Source: JAWLAT01 sp041395325 (GTDB lineage Bacteria; Pseudomonadota; Gammaproteobacteria; Xanthomonadales; SZUA-5). Taken from it: a DNA stretch of 64,000 bases. The notes beneath the pieces are model-generated. The model was given only the letters and a program-made list of their open reading frames with translations, was not told the DNA's origin and made no database searches. The stretch is taken from assembly GCA_041395325.1 (NCBI GenBank), contig JAWLAT010000012.1, positions 1-64,000 of the forward strand. Direction: 5' to 3'. The translations under genes and the position numbers were made by a program. Shown here piece after piece: positions 36,279 to 45,191 of this stretch. Each line of letters starts with the position of its first letter. Position 1 is the stretch's first letter.

Positions 36279-37138
36279 GTGGTCGGGGCGGCGGACTCGG
36301 CCGCGGCGCGTTCGCGCAGGGACTGCGCCACGCGCAACTGGAACGACAGCTTGGCCGTCAGAATCCGCTCCTCGATCGGCTTTTGCACCAGATCGTTGGC
36401 ACCGGCGCGCAGCAGAGCGCTCTGATTGTTCGGATTGTCATCGCCGGTCATCACCAGGATCGGCAGCAGACCCTTGCCATACTGCATCTGGCCACGAACC
36501 TGCTCGAGCAGATCCTTGCCGGTCAGGCCGCCCTTCAGATAGACGTCGGTCAGCACGACATCCGGTCCGGGCGCCCGACCTTCGGCTTCGGCCTTGCGCA
36601 GGTACTCCAGCGCTTCCTCGACACTGACCACGTGATGCACGGTCAGGCCGTGCTTCTCCATCATCCGTCGGGTGGCCAGCGCCACCACGCGGCTGTCCTC
36701 GACGTAGAGGACGTTGCCGGCCACCTGCTGGTCCGGCCGGACATAACCCCGTATGAAGGTCGACAGTGCCTGCGGCCCCAGGGACTTGTCGAAATAATCG
36801 GTGATGTCGGCACTGAGGTCGCGATCGACCAGGCGCTGCTGTACGTCACCGGAGACAACGATGATCGGAATGTAGGTTTGCGCGGCGTGCTCGCGCACAT
36901 GCCGGGCCAGCTCCAGGCCGTCCATGTCGGGCAGTCGCAGCGCCGTGGTGACCAGGTCAACGACGCCGGCGTCCAGCGCTGCGCGCGCCTCCTCGCCATT
37001 GGCGCAGGAAATCACCTGCACGCCTGGCAGGTCGTGCAGCAACAGCTTCTCGATCAGCTTGCGGACCAGGGTGGAACCATCGACCACCATGACGCGCGGT
37101 TCGTCGCTGCTGATGTGGCGGGTGACCTCGGCGTTCAT
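36275..37138 (-). CDS. Double-receiver response regulator, first receiver degenerate
   Basis: This 287-residue protein consists of two CheY-like receiver domains (about 14-135 and 141-272) with no output domain. In the second, D198 (VVLTDVYLKGG), the acidic E147/D148 pair, T231 and K253 are all present. In the first, the phospho-acceptor position is alanine (A66, four residues before P70 in TTALRLPDMDG) and the acidic pair is reduced to one Asp. K118 remains. It should signal by protein contact, with one domain phosphorylated and the other constant. It starts 12 bases after ftsX and overlaps ung. Confidence 0.85.
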   Translation of the reverse strand: MNAEVTRHISSDEPRVMVVDGSTLVRKLIEKLLLHDLPGVQVISCANGEEARAALDAGVVDLVTTALRLPDMDGLELARHVREHAAQTYIPIIVVSGDVQQRLVDRDLSADITDYFDKSLGPQALSTFIRGYVRPDQQVAGNVLYVEDSRVVALATRRMMEKHGLTVHHVVSVEEALEYLRKAEAEGRAPGPDVVLTDVYLKGGLTGKDLLEQVRGQMQYGKGLLPILVMTGDDNPNNQSALLRAGANDLVQKPIEERILTAKLSFQLRVAQSLRERAAAESAAPTT

Positions 37139-37150
37139 CGGGCGCGCACG

Positions 37151-38101
37151 TCAGCGTGGATCGATGGCACGCAGGCGTTGCGCGGTGGCCAGGAAGGCAC
37201 CCAGCCAACCGAGCGCCAGTGCCACGGCCATGAGGACAACCACCTGCTGCAAGCGCAGACCCTCGAGTTCGAACGAACTGCCGTAGCTTAGCGCAAGCTC
37301 ACGTGCCGGAGGACCCAGCGCCCACAGGGTGGCGCTAACCAGCAAGGTCGCCAGCAGCCCGGCGCTGAGCCCCAGCCACAGGCCACCGTAGAGGAAAGGA
37401 CGGCGGACGAAGGCATCGCTGGCGCCGATCAGCTTGACCACCTCGATCTCCTCCTGGCGGGTGGCGATCTCCAGCCGAACGGTGTTGCCCACCACCAGCA
37501 GCACCGCGGTCGCCAGCAACCCACCCAGCAACCACAAGGCTCGGCGCGCCAACCGCAGGCTGGCTTCCAGCCGCTGCAGCCAGGCACCTTCAAAGGTCAC
37601 CGCATCGACTTCCGGTGCGGCGCGGATTTCCTCGGCCAAGGCCGCCGGATCGGTGCCCTCGCGCAGGCGCAGCGACAGCACCCAGGGCAGTGGGTTGCCC
37701 TGCGCCTCCACCAGCGCATCGGCGAAGCCGCTGAGCGCACGGAACTCGGCCAGCGCCTCGTCCGGTGACCGGGTCTCCACGGCCACGACACGGGGGTCGC
37801 CGCGCAAACGATCGGCCAGATCAGCCGACAGCTCGGCACTGGCGCCCTCGATCATGAACAACAGCAAGTCCGAGGGTCTCGCGGCGCCGGCAAGCAGCTT
37901 GCCACCGTTTTCCAGAGCCACCAGACCCAGCGCCGGCAGCGTCAGGGCGACCGCCAGTACCGTGATCGTCAGGCCCTGATCCAGCGGACGCTGCAACAAT
38001 CGACCGAAGGCGGAGAACAGCGCGAAACCGTGTGCCCGCAACCAGCCGCGCAGTGACTGCCGCCAGGCGCTCTCTCCCACCGCTCGACGCGAGGCACGCA
38101 T
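37151..38101 (-). CDS. ftsX: Cell division protein FtsX
   Basis: This 316-residue membrane protein of the divisome transmits FtsE ATP hydrolysis to periplasmic amidase activators. It has an N-terminal cytoplasmic stretch, a first helix (about 45-68), a periplasmic loop of about 115 residues, and three C-terminal helices with coupling motif ATRQEEIEVVKLIGASD. An in-frame stop directly precedes the ATG, which fixes the start. The gap to ftsE is 58 bases, larger than the usual overlap. Downstream is the double-receiver gene rather than rpoH. Confidence 0.95.
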   Translation of the reverse strand: MRASRRAVGESAWRQSLRGWLRAHGFALFSAFGRLLQRPLDQGLTITVLAVALTLPALGLVALENGGKLLAGAARPSDLLLFMIEGASAELSADLADRLRGDPRVVAVETRSPDEALAEFRALSGFADALVEAQGNPLPWVLSLRLREGTDPAALAEEIRAAPEVDAVTFEGAWLQRLEASLRLARRALWLLGGLLATAVLLVVGNTVRLEIATRQEEIEVVKLIGASDAFVRRPFLYGGLWLGLSAGLLATLLVSATLWALGPPARELALSYGSSFELEGLRLQQVVVLMAVALALGWLGAFLATAQRLRAIDPR

Positions 38102-38159
38102 TCAGTCTGCCCTCGCTGCGAGCAGCCTTGCCGCCAGGCTGCAGGCCAGCATCGATCGC

Positions 38160-38849
38160 TCAGCGCTCATGGCGACTCCGCGGCCGGAAATCGTCGATCA
38201 GCTTGCCTTTCTCCAGCACCAGCACCCGCTTCTGCATGCGCTGCACCAGCGCCAGATCGTGGCTGGCCACCAGCACGGTCGTGCCGGCCTCGGCAAAGCT
38301 GGCGAACAGCCCCATGATCTCCGCCGACAGATTGGGGTCCAGGTTGCCAGTCGGTTCATCGGCGAGCAGCAGTTCCGGCTTGCCAACCAGCGCGCGGGCA
38401 ATGCCGACCCGCTGGCGCTCGCCGCCGGACAGCTGCAATGGCCGCTTGCCCTCCGAGCCCAGCAGACCCACCTTGTCCAGTGCAGCGCGTACCCGCCGGG
38501 CGCTTTCGTCGGCCGCCACACCGGCTACCACCAGCGGCAACACCACGTTGTGGAAGACCGAGCGGTCCATCAACAGGCGGTGGTCCTGGAAGACCAGCCC
38601 CAGACGGCGCCGATAGCGCGGCACCGCGCGGCGCGACAGGCGGCCAAGGTTCTCGCCCAGCACCTGCACCAGCCCCCGCGTCGGTCGGTCCAGCGCACCG
38701 ACCAGACGCAGCAGCGAGCTCTTGCCGGCGCCGGAATGACCGGTGATGAAGACCATCTCGCCGCCGTTCACGCCAAAGCTCAGCGTGGTCAGCGCGTCCT
38801 GCCCGCCGGGGTAGCGCTTGCTGACCTGATCGAAACGGATCGCTTCCAT
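38160..38849 (-). CDS. ftsE: Cell division ATP-binding protein FtsE
   Basis: This 229-residue ATPase begins MEAIRFDQVSKRYPGG. Walker A is GHSGAGKSS, the Q-loop VFQDHRLLMDRSVFHNV, the signature LSGGERQRVGIARAL, Walker B LLLADEPTGNLD and the H-loop ASHDLALV. RLLMDRSVFHNV is characteristic of FtsE within the LolD-like ATPases. It forms the division ABC complex with FtsX. It starts ten bases after the gspF-like gene; ftsY is not next to it. Confidence 0.96.
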   Translation of the reverse strand: MEAIRFDQVSKRYPGGQDALTTLSFGVNGGEMVFITGHSGAGKSSLLRLVGALDRPTRGLVQVLGENLGRLSRRAVPRYRRRLGLVFQDHRLLMDRSVFHNVVLPLVVAGVAADESARRVRAALDKVGLLGSEGKRPLQLSGGERQRVGIARALVGKPELLLADEPTGNLDPNLSAEIMGLFASFAEAGTTVLVASHDLALVQRMQKRVLVLEKGKLIDDFRPRSRHER

Positions 38850-38859
38850 CAACGGGGTA

Positions 38860-40077
38860 TCAACCAGCAATCAGGCGGTTGAGCTGGAAGATCGGCAGCA
38901 GGATGGCCAGCACGATCGTCAGGATCACCGCGCCCATGATCAGGATCATCAGCGGCTCGACGATAGCCAGCAGCTTGGCCAGCTGCGTGTTGACGCGCTG
39001 CTCCAGCAGGCTGGCTCCGTGATCGAGCATCTGCTCCACCTGACCGCTGCGCTCACCGCTGCCGACCAGCCGCACCAGCAGCGGTGGGAAGCGACCGCTG
39101 GCGCCCAGACTGGCGGCCAGACTGGCACCTTCGCGAACTTCCTCGGACACCTGGGCCAGCGCCGCCTGCAGGGGTGCCCGAGACAGCACACGGCGAGCCA
39201 CTCGCAGGGCCTCCAGTACCGGCACCGCGGCCGCCAGGGCAATCGCCAGCGTGCGGGCAAAGCGTGCGGCCTCCACCGTGGCCAGCAATCGCCCGACCAC
39301 CGGCAAGCCCAGCAGGAAGGCGTCCCAGCGCGCACGCAATGCCGGCCGACGGAGCGCCCAAGCCAGCAGCAAGGGCAAAACCAGCAGGGCCGCCAGCAGC
39401 AACGGCCAGATGTCGGCCAAAACGCCACTGAAGGCCATCAACGCACGCGTCAGCCACGGCAAAGGCCGATCCAGACCGACGAAGACTTCGGTGACCTGCG
39501 GCACCACATAGGCCAGCAGCAGACCGGTGACGACGATGGCCACCGTCAACAGCAGCACCGGATAGATCAGGGCCAGGCCGAGACGGCCGATCACTTCCTG
39601 CTGGCCTTCGTAGTAGCCGGCCAGGCGCTCCAGCACCGTATCCAGATGACCGGACTGCTCGCCGGCGGCGATCGAGGCGCGGAAGACCTCGGGAAAGCTG
39701 CGTGGGAACTCGCCCAAGGCATCGGCCAGCGTCTGACCCTCGCGCACGCGGGCACGCACCGCGGCCAGCAGTTGCGCCTGGGCCCGCTTCTCGCTCTGCT
39801 CACCGAGTGTGGACAGCGTCTCGTCCAGTGGCAGACCGGCGCGCAGCAACACCGCCCACTGGCGGGTCAGGATGCCCAGTTCGCCGCGCTCGATGGCCCG
39901 CCGCGGACCGAGTACAGCGCGCTTGCTGCGCTGCTCGCTGCTGACGGCTTCGACTTCGATCGGCGTCAGGCCGCGCTCTCGCAAGGCGCTGCGCACAGCG
40001 CGCGGCGTGTCGCCCTCCAGCACGCCGCGTTGCGGTCGTCCGGCGGCATCCAGCGCCCGATAGGCGTAGGCCGGCAT
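38860..40077 (-). CDS. Type II secretion/type IV pilus platform protein, GspF family
   Basis: This 405-residue inner-membrane platform protein has two cytoplasmic T2SSF domains (about 70-190 and 270-395). The segments RQWAVLLRAGLPLDETLSTL and FARTLAIALAAAVPVLEALR are conserved in GspF. Three helices are visible (about 170-195, 220-245, 375-400). Its N-terminus AYRALDAAGRPQRGVLEG is also typical. It is encoded alone between hemY and ftsE; no other secretion or pilus gene is in the window, so it is either an isolated xps/gsp component or part of a dispersed system. Confidence 0.85.
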   Translation of the reverse strand: MPAYAYRALDAAGRPQRGVLEGDTPRAVRSALRERGLTPIEVEAVSSEQRSKRAVLGPRRAIERGELGILTRQWAVLLRAGLPLDETLSTLGEQSEKRAQAQLLAAVRARVREGQTLADALGEFPRSFPEVFRASIAAGEQSGHLDTVLERLAGYYEGQQEVIGRLGLALIYPVLLLTVAIVVTGLLLAYVVPQVTEVFVGLDRPLPWLTRALMAFSGVLADIWPLLLAALLVLPLLLAWALRRPALRARWDAFLLGLPVVGRLLATVEAARFARTLAIALAAAVPVLEALRVARRVLSRAPLQAALAQVSEEVREGASLAASLGASGRFPPLLVRLVGSGERSGQVEQMLDHGASLLEQRVNTQLAKLLAIVEPLMILIMGAVILTIVLAILLPIFQLNRLIAG

Positions 40078-40080
40078 CGA

Positions 40081-41259
40081 TCAGAGGGCCGCGCGTGCCG
40101 GTTCGGGCAAGTCACCTCGACGCAGCGCCAGCGCATTGCGATAGCCGCGTCGGGCTTCGGCCGGATCGCCCACCTGTTCACTCAGTTCGGCCCATTCCTC
40201 CCAGGCCTCGGCAGTGGCTGCGCGGGCGAGGGTCAGATTGAGGTAGTCGCGCGCCTTGCCCCACAGTTCGTCGCGACGACACAACTGCGCCAGCGCCAGC
40301 AGCAGACCGGGACTTTCCGGATGCAGGCTGAGCCGCTGCTCGGCCCGCCGCAACAGCTTGCTGGTGGGCTGCAGCGGCACCAGGCCATAGAGCCGTGCCA
40401 GTGATTCGTCCCATTCCTTCTTCAGCGCCGCTTCCAGCGCGTCGGCGGCCGTGCCCTGCAGCCCCAGCCGACGTTCGGCCTGCGCCAACGCGGTAATCGC
40501 GTCGGCCTCGCGTCGCAGCGCCTTGTCGGTGGTCCCGCGCCAGACCGCCTGCAGCGCCTCGCCATCAGGCACCTGCGGCAGCAACGACTGCACCAGTTCG
40601 GCCTGCAGGGCGCGCAGTGTCACCGGCAGCAGGCTGCGACTGCGCCGAGCCTGATCCAGCGTCGCCAGCGCCGGCTGCCAGTCACCTTGCTCGGCCTGCA
40701 ACCGGGCCAGCGCCAGCAGCGCCGCCGGCGGCGGATTGGTCGTGCTCGCCAACGCTTCCAGATCGGCGCGGCGCTGACCATCTTCGCCACGGATCTGCAG
40801 CCCCAGCAATCGCACCGAAGGCCTGGCAGACGGATAGGGCGCGGCCCTTTCCAGATGGGCCTGAGCGCGTTCGGGCGCCGCTTGCAGCAGCGCAGCCTCG
40901 GCTGCCTGCAGCAGTGCGCCGCTGCGCAACTGTGGGTGTTCGGCCGCGCGTTCGAGCAGCTTCTCGGCCAATCGCGGCCGTCCTTCCAGCCTGGCCAGCG
41001 TGGCCAGATCGATGTCACGCAGGCGGCGCTGCTGGCGTAGTTCCAGCAGGCGCCGAGGCAGTCGCAGCAGCAGCCACCACAGCAACCACAGCGCCGCCAG
41101 CAGCAGGACCAGCACCAACACGCCAAAGAGCAGCGTCGTGCGCAACTCGTAACCGCGCAGCCGGATGAACAGCAGGCCCGGATCGTGGCGCAGCCAGACG
41201 CCCACCACCGCCGCACCCAGCAGCAGCAGCAGGACCCAGACATAGCGCAGCCACGTCAT
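40081..41259 (-). CDS. hemY: HemY-type TPR membrane protein
   Basis: This 392-residue protein has two helices at the N-terminus (about 7-25 and 40-68), a HemY_N domain and a long tetratricopeptide-like region. It is the proteobacterial HemY linked to haem synthesis, not the Bacillus protoporphyrinogen oxidase of the same name; its molecular role is still unclear. ATG at 41259 shares one base with the hemX stop (TGATG), preferred over the GTG one codon before. A three-base gap follows to the gspF-like gene. Confidence 0.9.
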   Translation of the reverse strand: MTWLRYVWVLLLLLGAAVVGVWLRHDPGLLFIRLRGYELRTTLLFGVLVLVLLLAALWLLWWLLLRLPRRLLELRQQRRLRDIDLATLARLEGRPRLAEKLLERAAEHPQLRSGALLQAAEAALLQAAPERAQAHLERAAPYPSARPSVRLLGLQIRGEDGQRRADLEALASTTNPPPAALLALARLQAEQGDWQPALATLDQARRSRSLLPVTLRALQAELVQSLLPQVPDGEALQAVWRGTTDKALRREADAITALAQAERRLGLQGTAADALEAALKKEWDESLARLYGLVPLQPTSKLLRRAEQRLSLHPESPGLLLALAQLCRRDELWGKARDYLNLTLARAATAEAWEEWAELSEQVGDPAEARRGYRNALALRRGDLPEPARAAL

Positions 41260-42422
41260 CACGGGCGGTCGTCTGCCTGGTTGTCGACGGCACTGCGCAG
41301 GCCACGCAGGCGCCGCAGTTCCTCCAGGGCCACGCCACCCTGGGGCAGGGCCTGATTGAAGGGCTCGCGGGCAATGGCGGTCAGACCGGCGCGGGCACGC
41401 GCCACGCCCGCATGCTCGCCGTCGAAAGCCTCCAGGCTGCGGTTCAATCCGGCCAGCACCGCCGGCAGTTCGTCATAGCGGCGCTGCAGCAGCAGCATGC
41501 GCGCCAGAGACAGCTGCGCGCGGACGTCCAGGCGAGTGGCGCCGAGTTGGAAAGGGTCCAGACCGGCATCGGGCGCGACGCGGCGAATGGACAGATAGTT
41601 GTCCAGACGCAGCCAGGCGCGGTACCACGGCGCTGTTTCGGCCGTCTCCGAGGCACTGCTCGCCTCGCCCGGCAACGGCCAGTCATCCAGATCGGCAAAC
41701 AGTGCGCCCAGGCGGGCCTGCAGCGCCGCGCCGTCGACGCGCGGAACCGCGTCAAGCGCATCGAGCTCGGCCGCGATGCCACCGCGGACCGCGCTGGCCA
41801 GCGGATCGGTGCTGCTGGCGAGCGTCCGATCGGCCAGTCGCAGGGCTCGTCGGGCACCGTCCAGATCAGCGAACAGATCCAATCGGGCCTGGGCGGCAAG
41901 CAACAGATACTCGGCCTGATCGAGCGTGCCTGGCTGGCCCTGCGGTGCGCTTTGGCCGACCACGTCGGCGAGCGTCTGCTCGCTCAACGCCAGCCGTTGG
42001 GTCAGCGTGAGCAGCTGTTCGCGCAGCACGTCGTTGACCGCCTGGTCATCGCGCTGGTGCGCTTCGGCGGCGCCGAGCCGCTGCTGCGCCTGCGCCAGCT
42101 TGCGTTCCAGCTCGCGGAAAGCCGGATCCTCGGCCAGCAACGGGGCGGGATCCTCGGCCTGAACGGCGCGCGACTGCTGCCACAACTGCCAGGCGCTCCA
42201 ACCACCACTGCCCAAGGCCAACAGCACCACCAGCCAGAGCAGCCAGCCGGCACCGCCGCGTGGCGCTGGCTGCTGGCCTTGTGGCTTGGCGGGCGTGTGC
42301 TGGGCTCGAGTCTGACGCGGCGATTCCGACGCTGGAACGGCGCTGTCCGGGCGAGCGCTGGCGACCTCGCTGGATTCGCGCGCGTCGGTGGACGGATCGC
42401 TTGGCGGGGGTACAGCCTGCAT
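41259..42422 (-). CDS. hemX: HemX-family membrane protein
   Basis: This 387-residue protein has a Pro/Ala/Ser/Gln-rich cytoplasmic N-terminus (to about 58), one helix (about 59-78, GWLLWLVVLLALGSGGW), a coiled coil (about 105-150) and a C-terminal HemX domain with LLLAAQARLDLFADLDGARRAL and WYRAWLRLDNYLSIRR. It is often annotated as uroporphyrinogen-III C-methyltransferase, but the sequence lacks a methyltransferase fold, so that label should not be used. It heads a leftward run of ten genes. hemC and hemD, its usual upstream partners, are absent. Confidence 0.88.
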   Translation of the reverse strand: MQAVPPPSDPSTDARESSEVASARPDSAVPASESPRQTRAQHTPAKPQGQQPAPRGGAGWLLWLVVLLALGSGGWSAWQLWQQSRAVQAEDPAPLLAEDPAFRELERKLAQAQQRLGAAEAHQRDDQAVNDVLREQLLTLTQRLALSEQTLADVVGQSAPQGQPGTLDQAEYLLLAAQARLDLFADLDGARRALRLADRTLASSTDPLASAVRGGIAAELDALDAVPRVDGAALQARLGALFADLDDWPLPGEASSASETAETAPWYRAWLRLDNYLSIRRVAPDAGLDPFQLGATRLDVRAQLSLARMLLLQRRYDELPAVLAGLNRSLEAFDGEHAGVARARAGLTAIAREPFNQALPQGGVALEELRRLRGLRSAVDNQADDRP

Positions 42423-42559
42423 CGGGTGAATCCTTGGGTGTGCTGGCGCAATCTTGCAGCCCGCAATGCTAACTCGGGGCCAGATGGGGGCCAACCGGCA
42501 AGCGTGAACGGGACCACTGCGCTAACCTTGCTGACCCGTTGGAGGGGACTGCACAGCGC

Positions 42560-43501
42560 ATGGGCAAGATCGTCATTCTGGGTGGCACCGGCTTTGTCGG
42601 ACGCGCACTCGTCGACCGGTTGCAGGCCGAGGGGCACTCGGTCACGGTGCTCAGCCGCAACCGGGAGCGGCAGCGGCAGCTGCTGGTCTACCCCAGAGTG
42701 AGGGTGGTGTCGGCGCGGGTCTACGATCCAGCTGAACTGGCCGCTCATTTGCGCGGTGCGGACGTCGCGATCAATCTGGTCGGTATCCTGAATGCGTCCG
42801 GACGCTCGGCCAAGGGCTTTGAGCGTGCGCACGTCACGCTGACCAGAACGCTGCTGCAAGCCTGCCGTGAAGCCGGGGTCACCCGCCTGGTGCAGATGAG
42901 TGCCTTGCAGGCGGGCCAGGGCGATTCGCATTACCTGCAAACCCGGGGACAAGCGGAGACGCTGGTGCGGGAATCTGACCTGGACTGGACGATGTTCCAG
43001 CCATCGGTGATTTTTGGTCCTGGTGACGGGCTGTTCTGCCGCTTTGCCAGCCTCCTGAAGCTCACTCCGGTGCTGCCTCTGGCGCGCGCCCACGCGCGCT
43101 TCGCACCCGTTTATGTGCATGACGTCGCCGCCGCGATGAGCCGTTCCATCGATCGACCCGAAGCGTTGCAGCGGATCTACCCGCTCGGCGGCCCCGTCCA
43201 GGCCACACTGGCCGAGTTGGTGCGCTACACCGCGCAGGTCCTGGCGCTGCGTCGGGTCATTGTGCCGATTCCCGATCTGTTGGCGCGCTTGCAGGGCCTG
43301 GCCTTCGATTTCCTTCCGGTGCCGCTGAAGCTCTTTTCCACCGACAACTATCGCTCGCTGCTGCTCGATAGCCTTCCCGAACGTGACGGCCTGGCCGAGT
43401 TGGGCATTCGCGCCACGCCCTTTGCCGACGTGGTGCCCTCCTATCTGGGCCATGGCCGGCAGTCCGAACTGGATGACTATCGCAGCGAAGCGGGACGTTA
43501 G
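42560..43501 (+). CDS. NAD(P)-binding protein, complex-I NDUFA9-like SDR
   Basis: This 313-residue atypical short-chain dehydrogenase has the nucleotide-binding motif ILGGTGFVGRAL at the very start. It also has NLVGILN, a VQMSALQAG strand (where a YxxxK enzyme would have its serine) and FQPSVIFGPGD, all typical of the NDUFA9-like group. A catalytic YxxxK is not evident, so it may bind nucleotide without dehydrogenase activity. ATG at 42560 is chosen for homology; GGAGG lies 14 bases before it. It is divergent from hemX and 14 bases upstream of the next gene. Confidence 0.85.
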   Translation: MGKIVILGGTGFVGRALVDRLQAEGHSVTVLSRNRERQRQLLVYPRVRVVSARVYDPAELAAHLRGADVAINLVGILNASGRSAKGFERAHVTLTRTLLQACREAGVTRLVQMSALQAGQGDSHYLQTRGQAETLVRESDLDWTMFQPSVIFGPGDGLFCRFASLLKLTPVLPLARAHARFAPVYVHDVAAAMSRSIDRPEALQRIYPLGGPVQATLAELVRYTAQVLALRRVIVPIPDLLARLQGLAFDFLPVPLKLFSTDNYRSLLLDSLPERDGLAELGIRATPFADVVPSYLGHGRQSELDDYRSEAGR

Positions 43502-43515
43502 GAGGAACCGCGCGC

Positions 43516-45183
43516 ATGGATGCTCGCGATCATTGGCCGGCTGAGATCGGCCTCGGACTGGCGACGGTCGGCAGCGCACTGCTGGTGCTGCCAGCGTTGG
43601 GCCCGGGCTTTGAAACTGCACGGGTCATCTGCCTGCTGCTGGGCGTGGCGCTGTGTGCCTGGCGCAGCTGGGAGCGACCGGCCTACTCGGGCTGGCTGCC
43701 CTGGCTGGCGCTGTTTGCGCTGATTCCGAGCCTGCTGGCGGCATTGGGCCTGGGTTTGGCACCGGATCTGGCGCTGTGGGGCAGCGTCGAGCGGGGCCAG
43801 GGCATGCTGGTCGATCTGGCACTGCTGCTGCTTTTGCTGCTGGGCGGGCCGTTGCTCAGCGATGCCGAGCGACAGCGACGCTGGCTGCGCCTGCTGGCAG
43901 GCACGATCAGCGTGGCCGCCATCACGGCCTGCGTACAGCGCTGGGGTTGGGGACCGGAGCAGGGCTGGCTGGCCGCAACCGAGCGCAGCGCCGCGACCTT
44001 CGGCAATCCCACCCAGGCCGCCAACTGGTGGCTGCTGGCCTGGCCGGCGCTGCCGCTGCTGTGGTGGAAGCGACGTTCGCCGCTGGACGTCGGACTGGTG
44101 GCCGCTGGCGTGCTGCTGCTGCCGCTGGCGCTCTGGTTCAGTGGCAGTCGCGCCGCATTGCCGGCCCTGCTGATCGGAGTGCTGCTGATGGCGCAGGGTC
44201 ATCGCCTGCGCTGGCCGCACTGGCTCGCCGGTGCGGCAGCGGTGCTGCTCCTCGTTGCGGTGATGACCGGCTGGCGCAGTGATTCCACGGCCGTGCGGGT
44301 AGACCTGCTGCGTGCAGCAGCTGCAACCGTGGTCGATCCGCCGGTTCTGCAAGACAGTCAGGGCCACGCCGACGGGCTGTCTGGCTGGCGCTGGCTGTTG
44401 GGTTACGGACCGGACGGCATCGACGAGGCCATGGCCCGGCATCTGCCGGAAGGTCCTGCCCGCGAGGCCCGTCCGGATCGTGTCCATCAGTTGTGGCTGG
44501 ACAGCTATCTGTCTCGCGGCGTGCTCGGGCTGCTCGCCTGGATCGGCGTCATCGCCTGGCTGGCCTGGTGCTGGCTGGACGACGAGGAGCGTACGCACTG
44601 GAGTGGTCGCCTGCCCTATGCGGCATTGGCTGGCTGGTTCCTGGCGCTGCAGATGTCCTTTCCGTTGACCGCGGACAAGACCTTGGCAGTGCTGTGGCTG
44701 GGCTGGCTGGCGCTGCCCAGGGCCGATCGGCCGGCCGATGAACGCGGCAGCCTGCTCGGTGCACTGGCCGCCTCGCTGCTCTTGCCGGTCACGCTGCTGC
44801 TGCTGGGCCGGACCCCGCCGGCGCAGATGCAACAGGCCGAAGCCCATGGGCGGCGCATGTATCTGGAGGGGTTGGCCGAAGCACGGCCGGTGACGGCGCT
44901 GAGGACGCTCGCTGATGCCGAACGCGCTTTCCTGCGCGCCGGCAGTGTTTCACCCTATCGCGCAGATCTGACCTTGGCCCGGATGACGGTAGCGCTGACC
45001 ATTGCCAAGCGGGTGCAACCCGCCAGGCGCGCGCTTTGTGGACTGGACGGCGCCTGGGCGCAAATCAATGCTGATCCGATTGTGGCGGGCCAGGCGGCAG
45101 CCGCGCGAGATCACTGGCTGCTGCTGAAGGACTGCCCCGCCACTGCTGCGGCGATGACGGAGGCCGCAGCCTCCGTCGACTGA
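43516..45183 (+). CDS. O-antigen-ligase-like polytopic membrane protein
   Basis: This 555-residue protein has about eleven hydrophobic helices in the first 430 residues. Motifs are of the O-antigen ligase/Wzy type: GNPTQAANWWLL, SGSRAALPALLIG, and the large loop with GYGPDGID and DRVHQLWLDSYLSRGVLGLL, which matches the family DRxHNxxLD pattern with Gln in place of Asn. A soluble C-terminal part of about 120 residues is TPR-like. The family transfers or polymerises lipid-linked glycans in the periplasm; the actual acceptor, lipid A or a pilin-like protein, cannot be told. AGGAGG precedes the start. Confidence 0.82.
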   Translation: MDARDHWPAEIGLGLATVGSALLVLPALGPGFETARVICLLLGVALCAWRSWERPAYSGWLPWLALFALIPSLLAALGLGLAPDLALWGSVERGQGMLVDLALLLLLLLGGPLLSDAERQRRWLRLLAGTISVAAITACVQRWGWGPEQGWLAATERSAATFGNPTQAANWWLLAWPALPLLWWKRRSPLDVGLVAAGVLLLPLALWFSGSRAALPALLIGVLLMAQGHRLRWPHWLAGAAAVLLLVAVMTGWRSDSTAVRVDLLRAAAATVVDPPVLQDSQGHADGLSGWRWLLGYGPDGIDEAMARHLPEGPAREARPDRVHQLWLDSYLSRGVLGLLAWIGVIAWLAWCWLDDEERTHWSGRLPYAALAGWFLALQMSFPLTADKTLAVLWLGWLALPRADRPADERGSLLGALAASLLLPVTLLLLGRTPPAQMQQAEAHGRRMYLEGLAEARPVTALRTLADAERAFLRAGSVSPYRADLTLARMTVALTIAKRVQPARRALCGLDGAWAQINADPIVAGQAAAARDHWLLLKDCPATAAAMTEAAASVD

Positions 45184-45191
45184 TTGGCCGC

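Noticed and set aside
40081..41259. hemY as protoporphyrinogen oxidase
   Set aside because: It has membrane helices and TPR-like repeats, no FAD-binding motif.
42002..43621. 539-residue leftward frame across hemX and the NDUFA9-like gene
   Set aside because: It covers two genes and their divergent promoter in a different frame; no motif.
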